Shown piece after piece: positions 15,786 to 24,874 of a stretch of 56,412 nucleotides of DNA. Every line of letters begins with the position of its first letter. Within the stretch, counting starts at the first letter, position 1. A program made the position numbers and the translations under genes. Source of the stretch: Paludibacteraceae bacterium (GTDB lineage Bacteria > Bacteroidota > Bacteroidia > Bacteroidales > Paludibacteraceae); assembly GCA_024400125.1 (NCBI GenBank), contig JAKSNG010000011.1:1-56412 (forward strand), written 5' to 3'. Under the pieces are notes generated by a model. The model searched no databases and was not told the origin of the DNA. It saw nothing but the letters and a program-made list of their open reading frames with translations.

Positions 15786-16445
15786 TTAGTTCTTTCTCGA
15801 TAATATGAAGACGGTCGCAATGATGGCTGCAACAGAAACGCTTACATACGCCATCACATCCCGCAAATCAATCACACCGCGTGATAGAGCAGAATAGTGG
15901 TCTTGCAAAAGAATCCAATACAACACAAAGCAAATCAATGCTCCCAAGATAAACGATACGATTTGATTGCGACCGACACTTCCTGCGAATAAACCCAAAG
16001 CAAGGAAAGTGCCACTCATCAAAATCAAACCAATAAAAGAACCTGCAAATTGACCTCCATCTACATTCCCGACCGGTTCAGCAATTGACGAAACGACAAA
16101 AAAGTGAACTAAGTTGGGCAATAGCGCAATCAATACTAACGTCCACGCAGCCAAGTATTTCTTAATGATGATAGACGATAGACTGTTTGTGTGAACTAAT
16201 AGAATGTCCCACGTTCCACTTTGTCGTTCTTCGGCAAAAAGTCGCATTGTCAAAGCAGGGCAAAGGAACATCATCAGCCATGGACTGAGAGCAAACAATC
16301 CATCTACTTGTGAGTACCCCGAGTCAATGATATTCCATTGACCCGGAATTACCCACAAAAAGAGTGAGATTGCTAATAGATACAGTCCAATGACGATATA
16401 CGCAATCGGCGATGAAAAGTAATATGCTAATTCTTTTCGATACAT
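15786..16445 (-). CDS. gldF: ABC transporter permease GldF
   Basis: The 219-residue membrane protein has about six helices and the family start MYRKELAYYFSSPIAYIVIG, which fixes the ATG at 16445. Other conserved features are PALTMRLFAEERQSGTWDIL and SAGSVGRNQ-type loops (FAGSVGRNQIVSFILGA). GldF is the permease of the GldAFG ABC complex, associated with gliding motility in Flavobacteria; in non-gliding Bacteroidales its role is unclear. Normally gldG, encoding the substrate-binding partner, follows. Here the next gene is kdsD. It starts 1 nt after the NupG-type transporter stop. Confidence 0.85.
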   Translation of the reverse strand: MYRKELAYYFSSPIAYIVIGLYLLAISLFLWVIPGQWNIIDSGYSQVDGLFALSPWLMMFLCPALTMRLFAEERQSGTWDILLVHTNSLSSIIIKKYLAAWTLVLIALLPNLVHFFVVSSIAEPVGNVDGGQFAGSFIGLILMSGTFLALGLFAGSVGRNQIVSFILGALICFVLYWILLQDHYSALSRGVIDLRDVMAYVSVSVAAIIATVFILSRKN

Positions 16446-16446
16446 T

Positions 16447-17721
16447 TTATTTCTTGACAGGAGTCTTTGGGAAGCAAACCCAGAAAGCGAGTGCAACAAC
16501 TAATGCATAGCCAGCAAAGATGTACCAACTCTCTTTCCAGCCAGCCCAAACTTGCATGAAACTTGCTGTCTCAGGAAGACTATATACGCATTTGTTAACG
16601 ATGGCTTGTGCACTTAATGTACCAATTGTAGCACCTACGCCGTTGGTCATCATCATGAACAAACCTTGTGCGCTCGAACGCATAGATGGGTCAACTTCTT
16701 GGTCAACATATAATGCACCAGAGATGTTGAAGAAGTCAAATGCAAAACCATAGACGATGCAGCTCAGCACGAACAAAAGTACGCCTGGCATACCAGGGTT
16801 ACCCAATCCAAAGAATCCAAAACGCAATACCCAAGCGAACATAGCCATCAGCATCACGTTCTTGATACCGAATTTCTTTAAGCAGATAGGAATGAGCAGG
16901 ATGCAGCAAGCCTCGCAGATTTGAGAAATGGAAATCAAGATATTGGAGTGTTGTACAGCAAAAGTATTGGCAAACTCTTCTGCTGCGGCAAAACTGCCTA
17001 AGAACGGATTAGCAAAACCGTTGGTGATTTGCAGACTTACGCCTAACATCATACAGAAGATGAAGAATAACGCCATCTTCATTTGTTTGAACAACGCAAA
17101 GGCTTTGAGACCGAGTGCCTCTACCAAATCAACCTTACCTTCAATCTTGCGAATATCGCAGTTGGGCAACGTCAACGAATAAACAGCCAAGATGATACTC
17201 AATGCACCGCTGACAATGAATTGATAAGCGGTTGTTTGGAAACCAAGTAAATCCACACACCACATCATGGCGATAAATCCAACAGTACCAAACACGCGGA
17301 TAGGTGGGAAATCTTTTACGGTGTCCATACCGGATTTCACCAACGCATTAAATGCTACGGAGTTGCTCAAAGCAATCGTTGGCATAAAGAAAGCAACAGA
17401 AATAGCATAAAGTGTGAACAATGGTGCAAATTGTACATCGGCGCCCATTGTCACGCCGTAAATACCGGCAGCTCCCATGAACATACCAGCGAGGGCGTGG
17501 CAGATACTTTGCAACTTTTGTGCAGGAATCCAGCGGTCTGCTACAATACCCATCAATGCAGGCATAAACAACGATACGATTCCTTGTATGGAATAGAAAA
17601 TACCAATGTGTGTTCCCATTCCATGTTCAGCCAAATAACGGCTCATGCATGTCAAATACGCTCCCCAAACTGCATATTCGAGGAAGTTCATGACAATCAG
17701 ACGAAATTTCATGTTTTTCAT
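16447..17721 (-). CDS. NupG-type MFS nucleoside transporter
   Basis: The 424-residue protein is a twelve-helix major facilitator of the NupG/XapB family of nucleoside:proton symporters. Diagnostic are FLEYAVWGAYLTCMSRYL at the start, SLFMPALMGIVADRW and MDTVKDFPPIRVFGTVGFIA near residue 140, which match the NupG sequence closely. The start is the ATG at 17721 (MKNMKFRL); an ATG three codons later is also possible. It lies 70 nt downstream of prfC. Between them an 8-bp unit TTTCGATG is repeated almost three times (17763-17786), which may be a short regulatory repeat. Nucleoside uptake is supported by family but the specificity is unknown. Confidence 0.85.
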   Translation of the reverse strand: MKNMKFRLIVMNFLEYAVWGAYLTCMSRYLAEHGMGTHIGIFYSIQGIVSLFMPALMGIVADRWIPAQKLQSICHALAGMFMGAAGIYGVTMGADVQFAPLFTLYAISVAFFMPTIALSNSVAFNALVKSGMDTVKDFPPIRVFGTVGFIAMMWCVDLLGFQTTAYQFIVSGALSIILAVYSLTLPNCDIRKIEGKVDLVEALGLKAFALFKQMKMALFFIFCMMLGVSLQITNGFANPFLGSFAAAEEFANTFAVQHSNILISISQICEACCILLIPICLKKFGIKNVMLMAMFAWVLRFGFFGLGNPGMPGVLLFVLSCIVYGFAFDFFNISGALYVDQEVDPSMRSSAQGLFMMMTNGVGATIGTLSAQAIVNKCVYSLPETASFMQVWAGWKESWYIFAGYALVVALAFWVCFPKTPVKK

Positions 17722-17762
17722 AAGCGTTTGAATTTTTAAATTGTTAATTATTTTGGATTTAT

Positions 17763-17786
17763 TTTCGATGTTTCGATGTTTCGAGG
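17763..17786. repeat. Triplicated 8-bp unit TTTCGATG
   Basis: TTTCGATG occurs twice in tandem and then as TTTCGAGG, in the leader between prfC and the NupG-type gene. A 13-mer that includes the last unit, GATGTTTCGAGGG, occurs again at 56326-56338. Confidence 0.6.
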
Positions 17787-17791
17787 GGGTG

Positions 17792-19294
17792 TTAAAATTC
17801 ACTTGTGAAGTGGAATTGTATATGTTTGTAGTCATTTTGTGCCATGTTCAGTACATACGCGCTATCTGCCATAAACACATCGCGACCCTCTTTATCTTTC
17901 GCCATATATTGCGCTTTGCGCATCTTGAACATCTTGAGTTCTTCTACGGCTGATGGGTCATCGGCATCATTGACAGCTATCCAACAGGCTTTGTACATAG
18001 GCATATTCTCCCAACGGCACTTGGCGTTGTATTCGTGCTCAAGGCGATATTGAATCACTTCAAACTGCAATTGTCCGACTGTACCGATAATCTTGCGTCC
18101 ATTGAGTTGGCTGACAAACAGCTGTGCTACACCCTCATCCATCAATTGCTGCACTCCTTTTTCCAACTGCTTTTGTTTCATTGGGTCAGCGTTTTCAATA
18201 TATTTGAACATCTCTGGCGAGAATGATGGCAAGCCTTTGAAGTGCAGGTTTTCTCCACTGGTTAAGGTGTCTCCAATCTTGAAGTTCCCAGTATCGGGTA
18301 AACCAACGATGTCTCCTGCGTATGCCTCATCTACGGTCTCTTTCTTTTGTGCCATAAAACAGGTGGGCGCACTAAATCGCATTTGTTGGTTCTTGCCCAC
18401 GTGTTTGTAATAAGTATTGCGTTCAAACTTGCCTGAGCAAATCTTAAAGAACGCAATGCAACTGCGATGGTTGGGGTCCATGTTCGCATGAATCTTGAAA
18501 CAGAATCCCGTAAACGCATCTTCCATTGGATCTACTTTGCGTTCTACTGCCTCAATCGGACGAGGGGAGGGGGCATTGGTTACAAAGAAATCCAATAGTT
18601 CTTGTACACCAATGGTCTTATAGGCTGAACCAAAGAACACGGGTGCTAAATTTCCTGCTAAATAAGCCTCTTTATCAAAGTTAGGATAGCAAGAAATCAA
18701 ATCCATGGTCTCTTCAGGAATGTCTTTTTCGTGTCCTTTGATGGTGAACGATTGCGAGAATTTCAGTCCTTGTCCGTCTGTCCAAGTGATAGGTGTGACA
18801 TGAAGCCCTAATTCGTGCTCTACTTCATCCATCAAATCAAATGGGTCACGTCCTTCTCTATCCATCTTGTTCATAAACACCATTACGGGCGTTTTACGCA
18901 TACGGCACACTTCCATTAGTCGGCGTGTTTGCGTCTCGACACCTTTTGCGGAGTCAATCACAATAATCACACTATCGACCGCTGTCAATGTACGGAAAGT
19001 GTCCTCTGCAAAGTCTTGGTGACCAGGGGTGTCCAAGATATTGATGTGGTAGTTAGAGTAGTCAAAACCCATCACAGATGTAGCAACACTTATACCACGT
19101 TGCTTCTCAATCTCCATCCAGTCAGAGGTGGCAGTTTTGCGAATCTTGTTTGACTTGACAGCTCCGGCTACGTGAATAGCTCCTCCATAGAGCAGCAGTT
19201 TTTCTGTAAGCGTCGTTTTGCCCGCATCTGGGTGCGATATGATAGCGAATGTACGACGCTTTAAAATCTCTTGTTGTTCTGTATTACTAAGCAT
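17792..19294 (-). CDS. prfC: Peptide chain release factor 3
   Basis: The 500-residue translational GTPase removes RF1/RF2 from the ribosome after termination. G1 is SHPDAGKTTLTEKLL (near residue 22), G3 is DTPGHQDFAEDTFR, and G4 is NKMD in VFMNKMDREGRDP. The RF3-specific features RGISVATSVMGFDY and IEKQRG are present, and the C-terminal domain ends with AQYMAKDKEGRDVFMADS. The ATG at 19294 was chosen over an upstream in-frame codon because a clear promoter box lies 17 nt before it. The length is typical. It is the first gene of the long minus-strand series down to the glycan cluster. Confidence 0.93.
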   Translation of the reverse strand: MLSNTEQQEILKRRTFAIISHPDAGKTTLTEKLLLYGGAIHVAGAVKSNKIRKTATSDWMEIEKQRGISVATSVMGFDYSNYHINILDTPGHQDFAEDTFRTLTAVDSVIIVIDSAKGVETQTRRLMEVCRMRKTPVMVFMNKMDREGRDPFDLMDEVEHELGLHVTPITWTDGQGLKFSQSFTIKGHEKDIPEETMDLISCYPNFDKEAYLAGNLAPVFFGSAYKTIGVQELLDFFVTNAPSPRPIEAVERKVDPMEDAFTGFCFKIHANMDPNHRSCIAFFKICSGKFERNTYYKHVGKNQQMRFSAPTCFMAQKKETVDEAYAGDIVGLPDTGNFKIGDTLTSGENLHFKGLPSFSPEMFKYIENADPMKQKQLEKGVQQLMDEGVAQLFVSQLNGRKIIGTVGQLQFEVIQYRLEHEYNAKCRWENMPMYKACWIAVNDADDPSAVEELKMFKMRKAQYMAKDKEGRDVFMADSAYVLNMAQNDYKHIQFHFTSEF

Positions 19295-19310
19295 AGTATA
19301 AAAAATCGTG

Positions 19311-19342
19311 CAAAGATAAGCAAAGTTTTGCATATATGCAAA
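19311..19342 (-). promoter_or_regulatory. Promoter of prfC
   Basis: The minus strand has TTTG (19339-19342), a 20-nt spacer and TATCTTTG (19311-19318), about 17 nt before the RF3 start codon. Confidence 0.75.
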
Positions 19343-19398
19343 TAAATACACGAAAAAAGCAATAAAAGTAGGAATAATTATGAAAGTTTGTGATAAAA

Positions 19399-19430
19399 TT
19401 TGTGTGTTTCAAAAAAAAGTAGTACTTTTG
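19399..19430 (+). promoter_or_regulatory. Promoter of the lipoprotein operon, nearly leaderless
   Basis: TTTG at 19399-19402, a 20-nt spacer and TACTTTTG at 19423-19430. Only 8 nt separate the -7 box from the ATG at 19439, so the leader would be about 0-3 nt. It diverges from the prfC promoter. Confidence 0.75.
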
Positions 19431-19438
19431 TCGGTTGA

Positions 19439-19903
19439 ATGGGACAAAAGCGAATAAATAGAATATATTGTTGCCTCTTGGTGGGGATGGTAAGTGCGGC
19501 TGCATTATGTTTGATGGGTTGTTCTAAAAACGAGGATGCTCCTAAGAAATATTCCATCAAACATCAATGGCAGACGTATTATGTGGGGGAGGATTCGACA
19601 GTAACGTGGTTGCTCAATGTGTCCAATTTGCACAAAGGGTATATTTGGTCTGGGGAGTTCACGGTGCAAGATACTGTTCGGGTTTGGAAAACGGCGTACA
19701 TTACTCATACTTACTACGAGGATGATTATCAATCTGGTTGGGTAAGATTCGTTATGGAAGATCATGTGGATACGCTTTTCTTTAATGACCTGATGGATGG
19801 GCGTGTGACGATTGTAGATGGTTCGGGTCGGTTTACTCCGTCTGGCAAAAATGCTACGACCTATTATTTATCCAATATGGACTACATATATGTGAACGAT
19901 TAA
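19439..19903 (+). CDS. Small lipoprotein of unknown function
   Basis: The 154-residue protein has a signal peptide with a lipobox (AALCLMGC, cysteine at residue 28), so it is anchored in a membrane. The mature part is beta-rich, containing two WYW/Y-type segments (QWQTYYVGEDSTVTW and YIWSGEFTVQDTVRVWK), which suggests a small immunoglobulin-like or beta-sandwich fold. I do not recognise a family. It is the first gene of the operon leading to OmpH, a barrel protein and RibF, so a role in the outer membrane is plausible but unproven. Confidence 0.7.
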   Translation: MGQKRINRIYCCLLVGMVSAAALCLMGCSKNEDAPKKYSIKHQWQTYYVGEDSTVTWLLNVSNLHKGYIWSGEFTVQDTVRVWKTAYITHTYYEDDYQSGWVRFVMEDHVDTLFFNDLMDGRVTIVDGSGRFTPSGKNATTYYLSNMDYIYVND

Positions 19904-19914
19904 TACATGCTGAA

Positions 19915-20124
19915 ATGAAAGGACTTGTGGGGTGCATAATCATTGTTGCGATAGCCGTGCTGCTCTTGAGCGTGCGCGTGATATTAAAGAAGAATGGACG
20001 TTTTTCGAGTCAGCATATCTCGCAAAATAAACGAATGCGTGAAAGAGGTATTCATTGTGCAATGACCCAACATCGAGAAGCACAAAATGATGCAAAGAAA
20101 AAAATAAATGTAAAAAACTTATAA
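19915..20124 (+). CDS. Small conserved single-pass membrane protein
   Basis: The 69-residue protein has one membrane helix at residues 3-24 (LVGCIIIVAIAVLLLSVRVI), followed by a basic, glycine-containing segment, KKNGRFSSQHISQNKRMRER, and a short hydrophilic end. I recognise the pattern KKNGxF...H(I/V)SxNxxMRxRGI from small Bacteroidetes proteins of unknown function, often annotated only as membrane or secreted protein. The topology puts the basic tail in the cytoplasm. It lies 12 nt after the lipoprotein gene and 4 nt before the OmpH-like gene. Confidence 0.7.
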   Translation: MKGLVGCIIIVAIAVLLLSVRVILKKNGRFSSQHISQNKRMRERGIHCAMTQHREAQNDAKKKINVKNL

Positions 20125-20127
20125 ATT

Positions 20128-20754
20128 ATGAACAAAAGTCAAATTATTATCAATGCTGTTTTAGCAGCCGCTGTGGTTGCACTGTTTATTGTCGTTTATC
20201 AAATCAAACCTGCTACTCCAAAACAACAAGTAGAGGAAGTGGTTGTAGAAGGCGAACTTTTGCCTATCGCTATTGTAAACACAGATTCCATTCTGAAATA
20301 CTACACATTGGCTGTAGAATCAAGCGAAAAGTTGATGTCAAGTTATGAGGCTTCTATGGTGCAATTAGACACCAAAGCTCGCGCTTTCCAGAAAGAATAT
20401 GAGACTTTCCAAAAAGATGCTATGGATTTTCAACGCAAAGTTGAAGCAGGTGCATTCTTAAGCCGTGAACGTGCCGAATCTGAGCAAGCACGCTTACAAA
20501 CAAAAGGTCAGCAACTCGAAAAGAAACAGGTTGACTTGGAGAACCTTCGCCAAAAACTGAGTAACGATTTTGCTGTACAACAACAGGAACTGACTCTGCA
20601 ATTAGCAGACTCCATCCAAACTTTCTTGAAAGATTTTAATGCGGATGGTCGCTATCATCTGATTCTTAATGAGGCTGCACTGATGAACAAAGTGGCAGGC
20701 TACGATGTTACTAACGAAGTGGTAGAAGGTTTGAATGCACGCTATACGAAGTAA
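20128..20754 (+). CDS. OmpH/Skp-like periplasmic chaperone
   Basis: The 208-residue protein has an N-terminal helix (INAVLAAAVVALFIVVYQI) that acts as a signal anchor or is cleaved. It continues with PIAIVNTDSILKYYTLA, the N-terminal strand and start of the Skp helices. Residues 70-175 form a long alpha-hairpin coiled coil rich in Q, E and K (for example ERAESEQARLQTKGQQLEKK). The end, YHLILNEAALMNKVAGYDVT, closes the body. Skp binds unfolded outer-membrane proteins in the periplasm. Only 4 nt after the small membrane protein gene; it overlaps the next barrel gene by 20 nt, which fits a chaperone/client pair. Confidence 0.82.
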   Translation: MNKSQIIINAVLAAAVVALFIVVYQIKPATPKQQVEEVVVEGELLPIAIVNTDSILKYYTLAVESSEKLMSSYEASMVQLDTKARAFQKEYETFQKDAMDFQRKVEAGAFLSRERAESEQARLQTKGQQLEKKQVDLENLRQKLSNDFAVQQQELTLQLADSIQTFLKDFNADGRYHLILNEAALMNKVAGYDVTNEVVEGLNARYTK

Positions 20755-22603
20755 AATATTATTCGTAATAATTGGTCTTGTCGTGGCAATAGCTGCTACG
20801 GCACAAAATATACCTGTTGCGACCAATTACACCAAAGTCTATGATTTTATTGACGAGTTGCTGACGGATGGCGTCATTGTTCACCAAACGGCGGTGCGTC
20901 CGTATACTCGTGTGCAAGTAGCGCAAATGCTTACGCAAGCGCAAGCGGCTGATTCTCTGCTCAATAAACGCCAACGTGACGACCTGAAATTTTACCTCAA
21001 TGTGTTCGCTCTTGAGCGCGACACGATGGTTGAAAACTATGTCCAATATACAGATCATCGCACATATAATCTCTCTTTGGCCAATCCGCAGTTCTCATAT
21101 ATGACTAAGGATAAGAAGTTTAAGATGTCTATTGAGCCCATTTTAGGTATGGACATTTATGCTTCTAAAAAAGGAGCGATTATCAAGCGCTGGTGGGGCG
21201 CGGACTTAAAAATGGATATTGTCAATCATATCTCTATCTGGGGTTCGCTACGCGATGTGAGTTACAATGGTGACATTGCATTAAGCAAAAAGTATTATCT
21301 AGTTGACTCTGCCCGTATTGATGCCGCAAAATTGACCAAACCTGAGTACCTCAATAACTTTTCTGGTGTAGAGTACAAAGAAGCCAATTATGGCGGAGAC
21401 TTCTCTGATTCAAAGGGAGGTATTTCAGCCTACGCATGGTTCGGAAGTATATCTATTCAACGCGAGAATATCACGTGGGGAGATAGTTACCATTGTTCTA
21501 ATATTTTGTCGGGACGCAATCCGGCAGTGCCGATGATTTCGTTGCAATTGACCCCGTGCAAATGGTTTCAGTTTGACTATTTCCATGCGTGGTTAGTCAG
21601 CAATGTGGTTGATTCAACACGATATTATGTGGAGAACACAACTGCTGGAACGGATAAAGAATATCGCCCACATAATAAGTTTATGGCAGCGAATATGTTT
21701 ACTTTCACGCCCATTAAGTATGTTTCTTTCGCGTTCGGTAACTCCATTGTTTATGCCGAGAATAATGTGCAAGCGGCTTATTTCATTCCGATTGCTTTCT
21801 TCAAGTCGTTGGATCACCTCTTGACTAAACACCTTAAAGAAGAGAACCAAAACTCACAAGCCTTCGCCACATTGACTGTTCGTCCAGTTAACCACCTCAA
21901 ACTGTATGGCTCATTCTATTTAGATGAATTTAAACTCAATCGTCTAAAACCCAGTGTTAGAGAGAATAACCCTATTTCTTATTTGGTCGGTTTTGATTGG
22001 GGTGGTTGGCCTATCAAAGGTTTAAGTGCAAAGTTTGAGTTTATGCGTTCATACATTGCTTGTTACACGCACTCTATTGATGCGCTCACTTGGGCAAGTA
22101 ATAGTTATAATATGGGACATTACATGGGTGACAATGCGCAATCTATATTTGCAGAATTGAGTTACCGTCCTATCCGCGGTATGGTTATTAAACTCAGTTA
22201 CACCAATGATACTAAGTACAATTCATATGACTATTGGCGTGTGGCGCGTGAAAATAGACAGAAAGTGGATGAGTATTCAAGCATCGGTATTGTAATTGCA
22301 CAAAAACCATTTGATAAAAAGATTTACCAACAAGACATTATCGCTTTAGATGGAATATACGAAGTGCATCCGAATATGTACTTACGTGTCAATTTGACTT
22401 ACAACAACGCACGTGGATACGATAATTTTGAGAAGACGCTGACAAAAATAGATCCAGATAACCCAAAAGAACAACCCCAACCTATTCAGTCTGAGGATGC
22501 TGGTCCTGGTTGCAATGCGCAATATTATTTGGACAAGTTCTGTCCTTCATTCTATCATGGCAAGAACTTTTCTGCGATGGTCGGTTTCTCGTTTGGTTTC
22601 TAA
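20735..22603 (+). CDS. Outer-membrane beta-barrel protein, possibly capsule-assembly Wzi-like
   Basis: The 622-residue protein has a signal peptide (ILFVIIGLVVAIAATAQ). A helical N-terminal segment (residues 30-90, YTKVYDFIDELLTDG and RVQVAQMLTQAQAADSL) precedes a long run of amphipathic beta strands ending in the aromatic terminus MVGFSFGF, as expected for a large barrel. The helical start and barrel resemble Bacteroidetes Wzi-type capsule-assembly proteins, but the match is not certain. Asn-, Tyr- and Trp-rich strands such as IWGSLRDVSYNGDIALSK recur. It overlaps the OmpH-like gene by 20 nt and ribF by 1 nt (TAATG), so it lies inside the operon. Confidence 0.6.
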   Translation: MHAIRSKILFVIIGLVVAIAATAQNIPVATNYTKVYDFIDELLTDGVIVHQTAVRPYTRVQVAQMLTQAQAADSLLNKRQRDDLKFYLNVFALERDTMVENYVQYTDHRTYNLSLANPQFSYMTKDKKFKMSIEPILGMDIYASKKGAIIKRWWGADLKMDIVNHISIWGSLRDVSYNGDIALSKKYYLVDSARIDAAKLTKPEYLNNFSGVEYKEANYGGDFSDSKGGISAYAWFGSISIQRENITWGDSYHCSNILSGRNPAVPMISLQLTPCKWFQFDYFHAWLVSNVVDSTRYYVENTTAGTDKEYRPHNKFMAANMFTFTPIKYVSFAFGNSIVYAENNVQAAYFIPIAFFKSLDHLLTKHLKEENQNSQAFATLTVRPVNHLKLYGSFYLDEFKLNRLKPSVRENNPISYLVGFDWGGWPIKGLSAKFEFMRSYIACYTHSIDALTWASNSYNMGHYMGDNAQSIFAELSYRPIRGMVIKLSYTNDTKYNSYDYWRVARENRQKVDEYSSIGIVIAQKPFDKKIYQQDIIALDGIYEVHPNMYLRVNLTYNNARGYDNFEKTLTKIDPDNPKEQPQPIQSEDAGPGCNAQYYLDKFCPSFYHGKNFSAMVGFSFGF

Positions 22604-23472
22604 TGGGATATGTTGCTACCATAGGATTTTTTGACGGAGTCCACATTGGACATCGTTATTTGATAGACCAAGTGAAAGCGGTCGCACAGACTCAAGGTTT
22701 GCAGAGTGCTGTGCTGACATTTGATGAACATCCACAAACGGTGTTGAATGGGGTTGCACAACCGTTATTATCTACATTTCAAGAACGTACGCAACTGCTG
22801 AAACAGACAGGCATAGATGAAATTTTTTCTTTTCATTTTGATGTCATACAACAACTGACTGCGGAGGAGTTTATGCGAATTTTGCATGCGCAATGTGGTG
22901 TACAGGTGCTACTTATGGGCTATGATCACCAGTTTGGTAGCGACCAAATGACCGATTTTGCTGATTATGCTGCTGTTGCGCAGCGTGTAGGTTTGCAGTT
23001 ACAAGCTATCACGGTTGCTCCACAAGGCGAAGTGTCATCTTCTAAGATTCGTCGTGCGTTGCGAGTCGGGGATATTCCACGTGCCAATGAGATGCTCGGA
23101 TATGCGTACTCGTTGACTGGAGAAGTTGTGCACGGCAAAGGTATTGGACATCAATTAGGATTCCCAACCGCAAATATCCATGTGGCTGAAGATAAACTCT
23201 TACCAGCAAATGGTGTGTATGAAGTGCAGGTGGACGGATTAGACAGAACACTCAGGGCTTTGCTCAATATCGGAACTAACCCGACTATTGGTAATAGTCA
23301 AGTGAGTGTCGAATTACATATCCCACATTTTGAGGGGAACTTATATGCACAGACGTTAACCGTTCGTTTAGTGCGGTTAATTCGAGAAGAACGAAAATTT
23401 GCGAACTTAGAGGAGTTGCAGCAACAGATTGCTAACGATATTGATAGCATCCAGCATCTGGGCGTTGATTGA
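22603..23472 (+). CDS. ribF: Bifunctional riboflavin kinase / FAD synthetase
   Basis: The 289-residue enzyme makes FMN from riboflavin and FAD from FMN. The FAD-synthetase half has TIGFFDGVHIGHRYLI (residues 5-20), LTFDEHPQ and LMGYDHQFG, and then SSSKIRRALRVGDI, which closes the nucleotidyl domain. The flavokinase half has GEVVHGKGIGHQLGFPTANI (residues 168-187) and LLPANGVYEV. The ATG at 22603 overlaps the stop of the barrel gene (TAATG). The length is about 20-25 residues shorter than usual, without visible loss of motifs. The last 41 nt overlap the convergent lipoprotein gene. Confidence 0.93.
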   Translation: MGYVATIGFFDGVHIGHRYLIDQVKAVAQTQGLQSAVLTFDEHPQTVLNGVAQPLLSTFQERTQLLKQTGIDEIFSFHFDVIQQLTAEEFMRILHAQCGVQVLLMGYDHQFGSDQMTDFADYAAVAQRVGLQLQAITVAPQGEVSSSKIRRALRVGDIPRANEMLGYAYSLTGEVVHGKGIGHQLGFPTANIHVAEDKLLPANGVYEVQVDGLDRTLRALLNIGTNPTIGNSQVSVELHIPHFEGNLYAQTLTVRLVRLIREERKFANLEELQQQIANDIDSIQHLGVD

Positions 23473-24874
23473 TTCGGCTGTGACCTAATCGGTCAATAGG
23501 ATAGGCAAGTGCGCTCAATGAGTCGCCTATGCCACGGGCTGGGGACAACGAATCTAATCGGAAATTGTAGTATTTATATTCCTTATATTTGTAGTAGTTG
23601 TTAACAAAGACGGACGTTGTGTCGTCTTTCTTTCGATAGATATTGTCTTTTGCGCCTAAGACTTGCAACGAATCGGCTTTGAGATAATTACCCTTTATCT
23701 CAAACGGATAATATTGTGGCAGCGGTGTTGCAACTACAAAATTATTGTTTCTAACTCCATCTACAATGCAATTTACAAAAGATGCTTGCGTTTCGGCATT
23801 GTTTTTACTCAGGTTGTTGATATATACAGCTGCGGCGTCTTCTCGAGGAACTGATTGTATGCGCACATTGGTGTTGTTGAAGTAAGACGCAATTGTGTTA
23901 TGAATAAATCGTTGTTTGCCACCTGCTAAATAAACACAGTACGCTGCAGCATTACTGATTTCGCTATTGGCAACTTCTGCATCCACATTTTGTAGCACTA
24001 AACCATATACAGCGTGGTTATGGATAAGAGAGTTAGTAAGTTGTAACTGTGGTAAATCTGTTGTCCGTTCGCAGTAACAATATAAACCTACATTAGCTGA
24101 GCGAATCTCAGTATAATTGAATTGATACGTGGGAGCCGTCGCCGCATCAGGTGGCATAATCAAGAACACACCTCCCCACATGCCAGCAACATAAGAATAG
24201 GGAACGCTATCAAAGAGTCGATCAATACGATCACCTTGCATTGTTACTGGATGCGCTAAGTCACCATTGGAGGAAACAGAGCCATAAGCATACAAAACTG
24301 CCTTGTCGTGGAAATATAGACGTGCTCCTGCGTCAAAGGTCAACTGACCTTGAACGGCAATGGTGTCGTAAATGAGATACGGTTTATTGGCATTGAAGTG
24401 CGCGGAATTACAAGTAGTTAAACGTTTTTTAGTCTTAATCAATTGCACATCTTGACCGATTGCTTCCAAGTGCATAGTCTGTACGTGGTCATTTATCAAG
24501 AAATGCAAATTATCTTCCACTACAGGGGCGTTCTGCTTGAATGGATTGATAGATACACGGATAAAAATATACATACTGTCTCCGCCATTGATAGTGAGTT
24601 TATGTATATTACTTAACTGATTCTCACCATCGACATTGATGTGGAAATAGTCATTTGTTCCATCCTGACAGATTTTCTCTATGCACAACGCACTCTTGTT
24701 ACGGTTGTAAATCATAACTTGTTTAGTGGCAGAGCCAACGCCAGTGAAAACAGTGTCAAAACAAACCGTGTCTTTCTCAAATGAAAGTCGTAAAGAAGGA
24801 TCATCGCTGATACGTGACTCTGTGCAACCAATCAGCAAAAAAGCGGATAATATGCAAATAATAAATTTATTCAA
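23432..24874 (-). CDS. Lipoprotein with predicted beta-helix repeats
   Basis: The 480-residue protein begins with a lipoprotein signal (MNKFIICILSAFLLIGC, cysteine at residue 17). Residues 25-150 form a beta-sandwich of the Bacteroidetes type (LSFEKDTVCFDTVFTGVGSA). Residues 170-380 show short repeated turns with N, G and hydrophobic ladders, such as LTNSLIHNHAVYGLVLQNVD and VANSEISNAAAYCVYLAGGK, which fit a right-handed parallel beta helix. The end, SPARGIGDSL...DRLGHSR...PDAGCYQY, is a common terminus of such proteins. The function is unknown, perhaps polysaccharide binding. It overlaps PorT by 8 nt and ribF by 41 nt. Confidence 0.7.
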   Translation of the reverse strand: MNKFIICILSAFLLIGCTESRISDDPSLRLSFEKDTVCFDTVFTGVGSATKQVMIYNRNKSALCIEKICQDGTNDYFHINVDGENQLSNIHKLTINGGDSMYIFIRVSINPFKQNAPVVEDNLHFLINDHVQTMHLEAIGQDVQLIKTKKRLTTCNSAHFNANKPYLIYDTIAVQGQLTFDAGARLYFHDKAVLYAYGSVSSNGDLAHPVTMQGDRIDRLFDSVPYSYVAGMWGGVFLIMPPDAATAPTYQFNYTEIRSANVGLYCYCERTTDLPQLQLTNSLIHNHAVYGLVLQNVDAEVANSEISNAAAYCVYLAGGKQRFIHNTIASYFNNTNVRIQSVPREDAAAVYINNLSKNNAETQASFVNCIVDGVRNNNFVVATPLPQYYPFEIKGNYLKADSLQVLGAKDNIYRKKDDTTSVFVNNYYKYKEYKYYNFRLDSLSPARGIGDSLSALAYPIDRLGHSRINQRPDAGCYQYR

